Of a stretch of 64,000 nucleotides of DNA, positions 38,317 through 47,191 are shown one piece after another. The stretch comes from Scytonema sp045865695. Its GTDB lineage: Bacteria; Cyanobacteriota; Cyanobacteriia; Cyanobacteriales; Nostocaceae. Each line of letters starts with the position of its first letter. The stretch's first letter is position 1. The notes below the pieces were generated by a model that did not search any database, was not told the origin of the DNA, and was given only the letters and a program-made list of their open reading frames with translations. The stretch spans positions 1 through 64,000 of the forward strand of contig NZ_BAACAP010000255.1 of NCBI RefSeq assembly GCF_045865695.1. Reading direction: 5' to 3'. Position numbers and translations under genes: made by a program.

Positions 38317-39330
38317 CTATGCCATACTCAATAGCTCAGCTGTCAATCCTGACTGAGCGATCGCTTGAACACAACGCTTCTCTGAGGGATCGCCTGCAAA
38401 AATCTTTCTCTGTAGCTTATGAGCGACTTCTATCATATCCCGGTTTGGTAACCAGGGAAAAACGATGACCTCCCCAGTTGAGGAAAACATCTTGACGAGC
38501 TGTTCGATCAATTGCTCTTTGAGATCTGATTCCGGAAAAACGATGACAGTCTTCGCCCGTTCAATTAACCAATCGTGATCCCAGTCATCAGCGGTAACCG
38601 CAATCGCAAGAGTCGAAAAGGGTATGCGTTCGATAAACTCGTGTGAGGCTGTATCACCACAAAACAAAAGATGCTGCTTTCCCAGCAAGTACCAACCGGG
38701 CTGAAGTTCGTTACCCATAGCAACAACAGAAGAAGTCGCACTCTTCGGTGCAGTCACCTCCATCGCTGATGCTTCGAGCTCAGTAACTTGAGGTACCGTA
38801 GCAGTACTCTCCTGCTTTTGAGTAGGTGGCTTTGGTAGCTCAGACGAAACAACAGCAGTTGGTTGTGATTTTTCTGACTCAATCACCTGACGAAGATTTT
38901 TACTAGTTATATTTTCACCTTCTTTAGCTCGTTGTAGAAATTGCTGACGTACTTCTTGTGGGGTTGATGGTGCAGCTAGTATATAAAGAGCAGTTGTGGC
39001 AATATCTATTTGTGCAAGATTTGCACATTCACCAAACGCTTCATAAACATTAATAAAGTTGTAAGCTGTGCGCCGACTCCAACCAAACTCAGCTTTCAAC
39101 CACGTCTCAAACTGACCGTGCTTTAGCTGCGATCGCACCTCAGCTAGCTTTTGACCAATTTCCCATATATCCTCAGCCGTGCGCCGCAAACGCTCTTTAA
39201 TTTCCCCAGTTCGCTGCTGAACTACACTACGCTGTTTGTTATCTAAAGTTTCATAGTCAAAACTAGTGACGACTTGGTTCTGTTTTTCCAACTTGCTCGC
39301 AATTCCTTTAGGCTGCTTTCCTTGTAACAT
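38317..39330 (-). CDS. DUF3102-family protein with degenerate DNA-methylase-like C-terminus
   Basis: 337 residues. The N-terminal half matches the DUF3102 pattern seen in cyanobacterial and plasmid/phage proteins (IWEIGQKLAEVR, FETWLKAEFGWSRRTAYNFI), probably DNA-binding. A linker rich in Ser, Thr and Gln follows. The C-terminal third begins LQPGWYLLGKQHLLFCGDT, which resembles the W-x-LG-x-HRLxCGD lead-in of ParB-associated DNA adenine/cytosine methylases, but no DPPY/SPPY catalytic motif is visible. It is thus likely a non-catalytic derivative. It converges with the acyl ligase gene and sits beside a MITE-like element, consistent with a mobile-DNA origin. Confidence 0.75.
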   Translation of the reverse strand: MLQGKQPKGIASKLEKQNQVVTSFDYETLDNKQRSVVQQRTGEIKERLRRTAEDIWEIGQKLAEVRSQLKHGQFETWLKAEFGWSRRTAYNFINVYEAFGECANLAQIDIATTALYILAAPSTPQEVRQQFLQRAKEGENITSKNLRQVIESEKSQPTAVVSSELPKPPTQKQESTATVPQVTELEASAMEVTAPKSATSSVVAMGNELQPGWYLLGKQHLLFCGDTASHEFIERIPFSTLAIAVTADDWDHDWLIERAKTVIVFPESDLKEQLIEQLVKMFSSTGEVIVFPWLPNRDMIEVAHKLQRKIFAGDPSEKRCVQAIAQSGLTAELLSMA

Positions 39331-39400
39331 TACTTTATATACTTTAAGCTTATAATATTACTGTATTCTATTTAATAGCATAGTGTAAACTAGCGAAAAT

Positions 39401-39611
39401 AAGGCATTGCTGATTTCAAATATAAAAACTCACGCATTCGACGTTCCCTTTCCTCACCGGACGAAGAGTGCGTTCACATAGACCTTCCGGGAATGCACTC
39501 TTCGTCTAGTGACTGGAGTTGAGTCGCCATACTTGATGCCAAAAAATTCTTTGCGACGACAATTACACTTCTATTGAGAAAGTTATTCATTGCTGAAGTC
39601 AGCAATGCCTT
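39401..39611. mobile_element. MITE-like element with 18-bp terminal inverted repeats
   Basis: The ends are AAGGCATTGCTGATTTCA (39401-39418) and, inverted, AAGGCATTGCTGACTTCA (39594-39611): 17 of 18 match, the outer 13 perfectly. The 211-bp interior has no transposase frame but a strong internal hairpin (39461-39505). No target-site duplication is obvious. It looks like a non-autonomous relic of an insertion sequence. Confidence 0.7.
39461..39505. repeat. Strong inverted repeat inside the MITE-like element
   Basis: Arms ACGAAGAGTGCGTTC (39461-39475) and GAATGCACTCTTCGT (39491-39505) pair with one mismatch around a 15-base loop. No T-tract follows, so it is more likely a structural part of the element than a terminator. 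Confidence 0.8.
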
Positions 39612-40142
39612 CAAGGTTATCCCGATCGCACTCTAATTTGTTAATCGCTTTTGTCAAACTACACCAGTTTTCAAAGCCACTCAAAATATTTAGATCGGTA
39701 TTATGAATTTATTTGATTGTAGAATATTCAATTCTATGTTATGCTTAATGACAATAATTTTAATTAATCACTGTATTGACTGATGATAAATAAAAAAAAC
39801 AAGGTTTTAGAGGCAAAATTTTTGTGGAGTATTCTACATAGTGGTGTTTTGGGTTTGGGTCATCCCGTCCAAAATTCGCTTAGATAACTTTTGTAAAGCA
39901 ATTGCTTGTACAGCAGTTACTAACCCCACCCGCCTGACAGCACCTTCCTTGATGCCTTGACGAGGGTTGAACAGGGGTAACGGAGGACTGCAACGATCGC
40001 CGAGTGTCCGAACTTGATATTACGGCAGGAAAATAAAAACCTTCCAGATTCCATTCCAACCTTCTCCAGACTTGGATCGAGGCAAATCAAATCTTTTGAC
40101 CTCGATCCACAGTAGATAAAGCCACATCTAAAAATAGTTGCC
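39612..40142. other. Non-coding interval upstream of VOC gene
   Basis: About 530 bases with no frame that looks coding. Short frames on either strand here show no family motifs. No repeat or RNA gene was recognised besides the neighbouring MITE-like element. Confidence 0.5.
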
Positions 40143-40868
40143 ATGCTGACTTCCTCACCACAGGTAAGCGTGAATAGTTTCATCCTAGAAGTCGATCACA
40201 TTTTTGTTTGCACGACAAAATATGTTGCCGAGGCTTTAGTTCTTCAAGAACTTGGTCTTCATTGCTCATCATGTCTGGTTCGGCGTGTAGAACAAGGAAC
40301 AGCCTCAAGGATAATTTTTTTTGAGAACACTTATCTTGAACTGATTTGGGTAGAAGACGAACGTGCTTTTGAACGGCACTTTGGGTGTAATGGTATCCAT
40401 ACCTTGGCACGTTTTGATTGGCAGCGCACGGGAGCCTCACCCTTCGGTTTTGGTTTACGTTCCAAGTTTAGAACAGCCAAATCACCCCTATCTTTTAGGC
40501 AACGAAGGATAGAAAATACGCGATCGGATTTATCTGTTCGCTTTGCAACTCCCAACGTTGTTAGTTTGGAAGAGCCTATTTGCTTTGTTATTCCTAACTC
40601 CATTGCACTCACAACTTGGTTTAATGCCTCATTACCAGAACACCAGCAGTTAATCTCTCATCCTCTAGGTGTAAACAAGTTAACAGGAGTTAAAGTGACA
40701 GTGAGTAGCGATAGATCTCTAAGTCGTGCTATCTCCTTGCTGTGTTTGCACGGAATTGTCACTATTGAAAAAGGAACATCCCCACTGCTAGAGCTAACGT
40801 TTGATAGTGAGATAAGAGGGAAAATTCTCGATGCACGACCAATACTACCAATTTTGTTGAAGTACTGA
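40143..40868 (+). CDS. Glyoxalase-like (VOC superfamily) protein
   Basis: 241 residues. The N-terminus has the vicinal-oxygen-chelate/glyoxalase-like pattern: EVDHIFVCT, a Gly-containing loop (LGLHCSS), GTASRIIFFENTYLELIWV, then a second half with PFGFGLR and HPLGVNKLTG. It resembles the glyoxalase-like domain family of unknown substrate. Metal ligands are only partly assignable (the His of VDHIFV, a Glu in TYLELIWV). The gene stands alone between the MITE-like element and the decayed thioesterase; no link to the lipopeptide operon is evident. Confidence 0.75.
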   Translation: MLTSSPQVSVNSFILEVDHIFVCTTKYVAEALVLQELGLHCSSCLVRRVEQGTASRIIFFENTYLELIWVEDERAFERHFGCNGIHTLARFDWQRTGASPFGFGLRSKFRTAKSPLSFRQRRIENTRSDLSVRFATPNVVSLEEPICFVIPNSIALTTWFNASLPEHQQLISHPLGVNKLTGVKVTVSSDRSLSRAISLLCLHGIVTIEKGTSPLLELTFDSEIRGKILDARPILPILLKY

Positions 40869-40959
40869 AGAAGTTTTATTGACGTAGTACCAGATAGCTG
40901 AATCTTGGAGTATTTAGGAGTCAATCACAGTCAATCGTTCTCATCAAAATTTCCAAGTG

Positions 40960-41594
40960 TTCACTCACACTTTCTTTAACTCCTAGGTTACCTTCCCCAA
41001 ACCCAACCCTCAGGCAAACATACGTTTGTTCTGCTTCCCCTATGCAGGTGGTAGCTCTCTGATTTTTCGCAAATGGTCAGATAGCTTACCTCAAACTGTA
41101 GAAGTTTACCCTGTGGAACTTCCCGGACGGGAACCTAAATGAAGTTAGCTGCATTCACTCGACTGGAATCTTTGGTTGAGGCTCTAGCTCAAGCTCTCAA
41201 ACCATATTTAGACAAACCATTCGCCTTTTTTGGTCATAGTATGGGTGCGCTTGTTAGCTTTGAGCTTTCCCGTTTACTCCGAAACAAGTACAAATTACGC
41301 CAACTTAATGGGACTCCCAAAGCAGTACTGGAAAACGCCGAATTGATGGAAATCCTTCTCCCCATTGTACGGGCAGATTTTACAGTTCTGGAAACCTATG
41401 TTTATAGTTATGAGCCACCACTTGACTTTCCCATAGCTACTTTTGGTGGATTAGAAGATACACAAGCTAATTATGAAGAACTGGAAGCATGGCGAGAACA
41501 GACAAATTCTGCTTTCTCATTAGATATGCTTCCAGGTGACCACTTTTTTATCAATTCAGCGCAGTCACTCTTGCTGGAAAGTCTAGCCAATTGA
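40960..41594 (+). pseudogene. Decayed type II thioesterase (duplicate of the gene at 46202)
   Basis: Homologous over its length to the intact thioesterase at 46202-46963. The start region is degraded (no ATG at the homologous place). A one-base deletion after PGREPK near 41137 shifts the frame and gives a stop at 41140. An in-frame deletion of about 102 bases removes the residues between LLRNKY and LRQLNG. The catalytic Ser (FFGHSMGAL) and His (PGDHFF) segments remain in the downstream frame 41139-41594 (151 codons), which lacks the N-terminal fold. Inactive duplicate. Confidence 0.9.
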
Positions 41595-41623
41595 CATGAT
41601 TGTGTAATCTGGTAAATTATATA

Positions 41624-41793
41624 AAAATTAGTAGCAATAATTTTGTTAAAATTTTGCTACTAAATGCAAATTATTACTAATTGTAGTATAATTAGGCTTG
41701 CTAAATGACTACAAACTATTTTCAATAATTTCTTAAATTTCTTAATGCTCGACTAATCGACGGTAAATCCAGTGGTGTGATGGAGTTAAGAGG
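41624..41793 (+). promoter_or_regulatory. Leader of TonB receptor gene, copy B of shared upstream region
   Basis: Related block by block to 36008-36164: AGCAATAATTTTGTTAAAA, AATTGTAGTATAATTAGGCTTGC, and CAGTGGTGTGATGGAGTTAA just before the start. Expected to contain the receptor promoter. The last block ends in a purine-rich AAGAGG close to the ATG that can act as ribosome binding site. Confidence 0.6.
41630..41661. promoter_or_regulatory. Palindrome upstream of TonB receptor (operator candidate)
   Basis: Arms AGTAGCAA (41630-41637) and TTGCTACT (41654-41661) are perfect inverted repeats, and the AT-rich centre continues the symmetry (AATTTT/AAAATT). It could be a regulator site such as a Fur-type operator or the terminator of the preceding decayed thioesterase. 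It does not match the classic Fur box closely. Confidence 0.5.
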
Positions 41794-41799
41794 AAAATA

Positions 41800-44550
41800 A
41801 TGAAATTTTTGCAACTCGTTCCCAGTCTATTGCTGACTGGTACGGTATTTGTTTCGTTCACAACATTTACTAGGAGTGAGGAAATATTATTAGCTAAATT
41901 GAAAAAGATTACAGCATCTACTGACTTGAGGGCCAGTTCTCCCCAACAAACATCTCTGGTGACCAATTCCCGGCGCGTTCAACCCACAAAGGAGATTCAG
42001 CGAGTCAGTGAGATAGAGCATCCACTTAAGAGCGCCCAAATGTTACTAGTGCAGTCACCACCACTCCAAACAGCACCCTCCAAAGAAGTTGTGCAAGTTA
42101 CCGGAGTTAAAGCCAATCCTACCGACAAAGGTGTGGAGGTGATTTTACAGACCTCCGTTGGGGAACAGTTGCAACTGATTAACCGCAGTTCGGGGAAGAG
42201 CTTTATTGCTGACATCCAGAACGCACAACTGCGTCTACCTAGTGGCGATGCGTTTACATTCCGCTCCCAAAAGCCAACTGCGGGAATTACGGAAATAACT
42301 GTGATTAATCAGGATGCCAATACTATCCGGGTGACGGTAATAGGTGAAACAGGTATGCCAACCGTGGAATTGTTTGACACTGACGAAGGTTTGATTCTTG
42401 GTTTGATGCCAGTTGCATCTTCTACGCAGCTACAGCAGCAACCGGACACTCAACAGAAGCCAGGAGTTGATAAGCCTTCGCGTGAAAATCCGCCAGAGAA
42501 ACCATCAGCTCGGGGTGATGAGCCAATTGAATTGGTAGTCACAGGACAGGCAGACGGATATAGCGCTTCCGATGCGACAACTGCGACCAGAACTGACACT
42601 CCTATCCGCGATATTCCCCAGTCGATCCAGGTTGTTCCTCGACAGGTGTTAGAAGATCAAGGAACCATTCGTATTGACAATACTGTCCGCAACGTGAGTG
42701 GTATTGCTGCAGACGGTCAGGGTGGATCTGCACGGCAAAGGTTTAACATCCGTGGTTTTTCAAATTTCTCCTCTTTCGGAGGTGGTTTTCTGCGAAATGG
42801 TTTTCGAGAAGGTGAAGGTGGCTTTCGAGAAACTGCTAATATCGAACGCATTGAAGTTCTTAAAGGACCAGCCTCGGTTTTATATGGCAATCTCGAACCG
42901 GGGGGAGTCATCAACATAGTCATAGAACAGCCACTGAGAGATCCTTTCTACTCAGGTGAACTTCAAATAGGAAGCTACAACCTTTATCGACCCAGCATTG
43001 ATTTATCTGGTCCGTTTAACTTAGATAGAACATTGCTCTATAGATTAAATGCAGTTTATGAAAATTCAGATACTTTTCGTAAATTTGACCAAGGAATTGA
43101 GCGTTATTTCATTGCGCCTGTATTAACTTGGAATATTGGCGAGCGCACAAAACTGAACCTTGAATTGGATTATCTCAACGACGAGCGACCATTCGATCGC
43201 GGTTTGGTTGCCATTGGTAGAGAAGTAGCCGATATTCCAATCACACGCATTTTGGGCGAACCGGATGATGTCTTCGAGTTTGAAGAACTAGGTGTTGGTT
43301 ATCGTTTAGAGCATCAGTTTAGCGAAAACCTGACGATTCGCAATAGCTTCCGATTTCTGTCACAAGATACTTTTGATTACCGTGCTGAGCCTTTGGCACT
43401 TAACGCGACTACAGGAATTTTATCGCGGAACTTCAGATCTAACAATGACATCCTTGAAAGGTATTCTCTACAGACAGATATTGTTGGTAAGTTTGCGACG
43501 GGTGCAGTCAAACACACTCTTTTGTTTGGAGTCGATCTCACCAGGCAAACGACTGAAGGGACACAGCGTCGGTTACCTGGAGGAAGAACTCCATCTATAA
43601 ACATTTTTGCTCCGGTTTACAATTTGATTCCCCGACCTGGTCTTTCGCTTCTGACAAATGTAGTTCGAGATAATAATTCCTCAGCAAACACACTAGGTAT
43701 TTTTTTACAAGATCAAATTGCTTTTGCAGACAATTTCAAACTGCTGTTGGGCGGTCGTTTCGATCTTGTCGATCAAGAAAGTACTAACAACTTAAACGAT
43801 ACTACTACCAGCCAATATGATGAAGCCTTTACTCCGCGTATTGGCATCGTTTATCAACCCATAGAACCGATTTCCCTTTACGCCAGCTATAGTCAGTCGT
43901 TTGTTCCAAATAGTGGAATCAGGGTTGATGGTTCAATCCTTGAGCCTACTCGTGGCACACAATATGAGGTTGGCATCAAAGGCGAATTCTTCAACAGAAA
44001 GCTTTCAACAGCACTAGCAGCTTACCAAATTACGAAGACGAATATAGCCACGGCTGACCTTAACAATAATGCTTTTGTAGTTCCAGTTGGCGAGCAAAGA
44101 AGTCGAGGGCTCGAACTGGATGTGGTAGGCGAAATCCTTCCTGGCTGGAATATTATCGCTTCTTACGCTTATACCGATGCTGAAGTGACGGAAGATAATC
44201 CAAGATCCAGAGGAGGTAATTTAGGTAATCAATTAGCCAATGTCCCATACAATAGTGCCAGTCTGTGGACGACTTATGAAATCCAAAGCGGCAATTTGAA
44301 AGGTCTAGGTTTTGGGATTGGATTGTTTTTTGTTGGTGAAAGACAGGGTGACCTGGAAAACACTTTTGTGTTACCAAGCTATCTCCGCAGTGATGCAGCG
44401 ATTTTTTATCGACAAAACAATTGGAGAGCTGCAATTAACGTCAATAACCTTTTCGATGTGAAGTATTTTGAGGCTTCCGATTTCGGTAGAGTAACAGTCA
44501 GACCGGGTGCTCCATTAACTATCATCGGTTCGTTGTCGGTGGAATTTTGA
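41800..44550 (+). CDS. TonB-dependent siderophore-type receptor with N-terminal AMIN domain
   Basis: 916 residues. Signal peptide (MKFLQLVPSLLLTGTVFVS), a linker with the cyanobacterial receptor-type segment IQRVSEIEHP, an AMIN domain (about 100-205), then the plug (DIPQSIQVVPRQVLEDQG, FNIRGF, LKGPASVLYG, PGGVINIV) and a 22-strand-type beta-barrel ending in a terminal Phe (GSLSVEF) as outer-membrane barrels do. It belongs to the FhuA/FecA-like siderophore receptor group; AMIN probably tethers it to the cell wall. It lies next to PepSY and thioesterase genes and 5-6 kb from the lipopeptide operon, which suggests, but does not prove, uptake of an iron-lipopeptide complex. Confidence 0.93.
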   Translation: MKFLQLVPSLLLTGTVFVSFTTFTRSEEILLAKLKKITASTDLRASSPQQTSLVTNSRRVQPTKEIQRVSEIEHPLKSAQMLLVQSPPLQTAPSKEVVQVTGVKANPTDKGVEVILQTSVGEQLQLINRSSGKSFIADIQNAQLRLPSGDAFTFRSQKPTAGITEITVINQDANTIRVTVIGETGMPTVELFDTDEGLILGLMPVASSTQLQQQPDTQQKPGVDKPSRENPPEKPSARGDEPIELVVTGQADGYSASDATTATRTDTPIRDIPQSIQVVPRQVLEDQGTIRIDNTVRNVSGIAADGQGGSARQRFNIRGFSNFSSFGGGFLRNGFREGEGGFRETANIERIEVLKGPASVLYGNLEPGGVINIVIEQPLRDPFYSGELQIGSYNLYRPSIDLSGPFNLDRTLLYRLNAVYENSDTFRKFDQGIERYFIAPVLTWNIGERTKLNLELDYLNDERPFDRGLVAIGREVADIPITRILGEPDDVFEFEELGVGYRLEHQFSENLTIRNSFRFLSQDTFDYRAEPLALNATTGILSRNFRSNNDILERYSLQTDIVGKFATGAVKHTLLFGVDLTRQTTEGTQRRLPGGRTPSINIFAPVYNLIPRPGLSLLTNVVRDNNSSANTLGIFLQDQIAFADNFKLLLGGRFDLVDQESTNNLNDTTTSQYDEAFTPRIGIVYQPIEPISLYASYSQSFVPNSGIRVDGSILEPTRGTQYEVGIKGEFFNRKLSTALAAYQITKTNIATADLNNNAFVVPVGEQRSRGLELDVVGEILPGWNIIASYAYTDAEVTEDNPRSRGGNLGNQLANVPYNSASLWTTYEIQSGNLKGLGFGIGLFFVGERQGDLENTFVLPSYLRSDAAIFYRQNNWRAAINVNNLFDVKYFEASDFGRVTVRPGAPLTIIGSLSVEF

Positions 44551-44870
44551 TCGCGACTTCTTTAGATAGGAGAACGAAAGTCAAGCCCTTACATAGTATA
44601 AAGCATAATTCATTAACGAGCAAAGCTTTTTACCCGCTTGAAGAACAGAAATTTTACTTGTAATAATTTACACGTTGTTTTTAAATGATTCTAAGTGGAA
44701 AAAGTAGTAACATACATCTTGATAATATTATTACAGAATTTTTACACGAACTATCACTTTATTTTGTCACAAAAGTAGTTTATGATGGCAAAACTAATGC
44801 TAATAAATCCTAATAACTTAATGCCTTCCTAACCGCAAGTTGAGTGGCGCTGCTCGGTGTAAAAAAACAG
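44551..44870. other. Non-coding gap between TonB receptor and PepSY gene
   Basis: About 320 AT-rich bases. It contains a dyad-like TTGATAATATTATTAC stretch near 44718 that could bind an iron regulator, but the match is weak. No gene seen. Confidence 0.4.
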
Positions 44871-46166
44871 ATGAAATTATAGCAATTACTTTTCAGCCTG
44901 TTAATCTCAGGCTCTCCTATTATGTTGTTAATAACTCCTGCGAGGAGTGAGAAGGTACGAGTTCTAGATGTAAAGCCTGGACATAGGATAACTGACAAAG
45001 GGGAAAGCGATCGCCAACTATTCCGCCAGCTGACTTTAGCACAGCCATCTGCACCAACTAAAAAGATTCAACAACTGAGTGAGATAGAGCGTCCTTTCAG
45101 GAGTGCCCAAAAGCTAGTTCAGTCGCCAACACCTTCTCCACAAGCTGCACCAGAGGTATTAGAAGTTACCCAAGTCTCTCCGCAAGGAGATCTTATTGCA
45201 ATGCAGCAAGTCGTAGATATTGCCCAGAAGCGCTATCCAGACTTAAAACCCCACCGCATCACCATTCCCGAACAACCCGAACGGGTGTACACAGTGATGA
45301 TGACATCTTCAAAGGATGAATATACTGATGTTTACATCAATCCATATAACGGTGAGGTGACTGGTTCTCGTCCTTGGAAACAATCTCTATACGGTTGGCT
45401 TATTGAAGCACACGTTCATTTGTTTGCTGGCGACATAGGGATGCAAGTAGTTGGGGTCTGCGGCGGGATACTTTTGCTCTTGGGGGTGACAGGCTTAATT
45501 TTGTGGAATGGCTGGCGCAGCCTAAAACATGGCTTCAAAATTCGCTGGAATTCCCCCAAACAACTGGTGAACTATGACCTCCATAAAGTAGGAGGGATCG
45601 TCTCAGTAGTGCTTTTAAGCCTGATTGCCTTTACTGGCACTATGATGGTTTTTTGGACTCCTGTGGAAACTGCTCTCTATCAAATAACAAACACACAACC
45701 AGCCCCTGAACCCAAATCTACAGTTGTAGCTGGTGTGGCTCCAATGGAAATTGACGCACTGTTGGAGAAAGCCCAAGCAACTTTACCAAATGCCAAATTC
45801 TTCAAGATTTTTCCAGCTAAGAAACCGGAAGATGCATTTAGGATATGGATGGAATTCCCCCAGTAAAACGAGTTTCATAAAAGACCTTTCCTTTATTTTG
45901 ACCAATATACTGGTAAACTGTTACGGATAGATAATCCCAAAGAAGTTCCTGTTGCCAAACGCATCATGGATGCACAATATACTTTGCATGGCGGTCAATA
46001 CGGAGGTTTTTTAATTAAAATTTTATACAGCTTAGTTGGCGTGGCTCCTAATGGTCTATTTATCACTGGCTTAATTCTATGGCAACAGCGTCGTTGGGCA
46101 GAAGCTAGACGCAAAGAAGCAAGGAAAGTTTTGAACTTAGCCGAGCAAAGCGAGCAACTTCGCTAA
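44871..46166 (+). pseudogene. PepSY-TM (siderophore reductase-like) gene with two in-frame stop codons
   Basis: From ATG 44871 the frame reads MKL, then TAG (44880-44882), then continues without shift as a signal-peptide-like region, a linker like that of the TonB receptor (KIQQLSEIERP), PepSY domain and TM helices (VVGVCGGILLLLGVTGLIL; VSVVLLSLIAFTGTMMVFW), hits TAA (45864-45866), and continues in the same frame to 46166 with FLYFDQYTGKLLRID, the last membrane segment (GVAPNGLFITGLILW) and a charged tail. Two nonsense changes and no frameshift: decay by point mutation, or, less likely, readthrough. An internal ATG at 44922 could still give a 314-residue product. The family (PiuB/FoxB-like) reduces or releases iron at the inner membrane. 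Confidence 0.88.
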
Positions 46167-46201
46167 CAGATACAAAGAACTTTCTGGTATAATCGGGAGC
46201 T

Positions 46202-46963
46202 ATGACTCCTACATCCACCTTTAACTCTTGGGTGACATATCCCAAACCCAACCCTGACGCAAACTTACGTTTGTTATGCTTCCCCTATGCAGGTGGTAGC
46301 TCTCTGATTTTTCGCAAATGGTCAGACAGTCTACCCTCAACTGTAGAAGTTTGCCCTGTGGAACTTCCCGGACGGGGATCTCAAATAAAATTGCCTCTTT
46401 TTACTCGACTGGTACCTTTGGTTGAGGCTCTAGCTCAAGCTCTCAAACCGCACTTAGACAAACCATTCGCCTTTTTTGGTCACAGTATGGGTGCGCTTGT
46501 TAGCTTTGAGCTTGCTCGTTTACTCCGAAAAGAGTACGGTTTTGAACCAGTACACCTGTTTGTTTCTGGTCGTCGTGCTCCACAACTTTCCGATCCAAAA
46601 CCGCCTATCCACACTTTGGGAGACTCTGAATTCAAAGAAGAATTACGCCAACTTAATGGGACTCCCAAAGCAGTACTGGAAAACGCCGAATTGATGGAAA
46701 TACTTGTCCCCATTGTACGGGCAGATTTTGCGACTTTGGAAACATATGTTTATACTCAGGAGCCACCGCTTGACTCTCCTATAGCTGTTTTTGGTGGTTT
46801 GGAAGACTTAGAAGCCAATTATGAAGAATTGGAAGCATGGCGGGAGCAAACAAGTTCTAGTTTCTCATTACAAATGTTTCCTGGCGACCACTTTTTTATC
46901 AATTCAGCGCAGTCGCTTTTATTGGACAGTTTAGCTAAGCGTATTTTGAATTTGAAATTTTAG
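46202..46963 (+). CDS. Type II thioesterase (GrsT/SrfAD-like)
   Basis: 253-residue alpha/beta hydrolase of the NRPS/PKS external thioesterase family. Visible: LLCFPYAGGSSLIFRKW, the nucleophile elbow FFGHSMGALVSFEL, an acid-bearing VFGGLEDLEAN segment and the catalytic His in FPGDHFFI. Such enzymes clear mis-primed carrier proteins. It starts 35 bases after the PepSY gene, so it probably shares its transcript. It is the intact partner of the decayed copy at 40960-41594 and is the most likely editing thioesterase for the NRPS/PKS operon in this window. Confidence 0.92.
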   Translation: MTPTSTFNSWVTYPKPNPDANLRLLCFPYAGGSSLIFRKWSDSLPSTVEVCPVELPGRGSQIKLPLFTRLVPLVEALAQALKPHLDKPFAFFGHSMGALVSFELARLLRKEYGFEPVHLFVSGRRAPQLSDPKPPIHTLGDSEFKEELRQLNGTPKAVLENAELMEILVPIVRADFATLETYVYTQEPPLDSPIAVFGGLEDLEANYEELEAWREQTSSSFSLQMFPGDHFFINSAQSLLLDSLAKRILNLKF

Positions 46964-47040
46964 ATTTTGGATTTACAGGGTTTCAATTGACAGCAATTTT
47001 CAGATTAACCCTCTTCAGTCACTCTGGGGAAATAAAAATA

Positions 47041-47191
47041 CCCGTCATAAATCCCGTGGAACGGGCAAGATGCCCGTCATAGATCCCGTGGAACGGGCAA
47101 GATGCCCGTCATAGATCCCGTGGAACGGGCAAGATGCCCGTCATAAATCCCGTGGAACGGGCAAGATGCCCGTCATAAATAATAAGGCGGG
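47041..47191. repeat. 32-bp tandem repeat, four full copies plus a partial
   Basis: Units begin CCCGTCATARATCCCGTGGA and end in ACGGGCAAGATG; copies start at 47041, 47073, 47105, 47137, with a partial at 47169. They differ only at one A/G position. Each holds the palindrome CCCGTggaACGGG. The array ends in the inverted sequence GGCGGGCATCTTGCCC, a common dispersed cyanobacterial repeat; together they can fold into alternative hairpins. The interval 46964-47286 otherwise holds no gene. Confidence 0.95.

Noticed and set aside
38193..38468. Plus-strand frame after the acyl ligase
   Set aside because: Overlaps the end of the ligase and the DUF3102 gene in other frames, no motifs.
40180..40924. 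Three minus-strand frames over the VOC gene
   Set aside because: No family motifs; the plus-strand frame has a recognisable VOC-like pattern.
44871..46166. Stop-codon recoding (for example selenocysteine or pyrrolysine) in the PepSY gene
   Set aside because: Stops are TAG and TAA, not TGA; no recoding element or conserved reason for a special residue is seen, and nearby genes are also decaying.
47041..47191. Possible CRISPR array (32-bp repeated units)
   Set aside because: The units are directly adjacent with no spacers between them and there are no cas genes; it is a plain tandem repeat.
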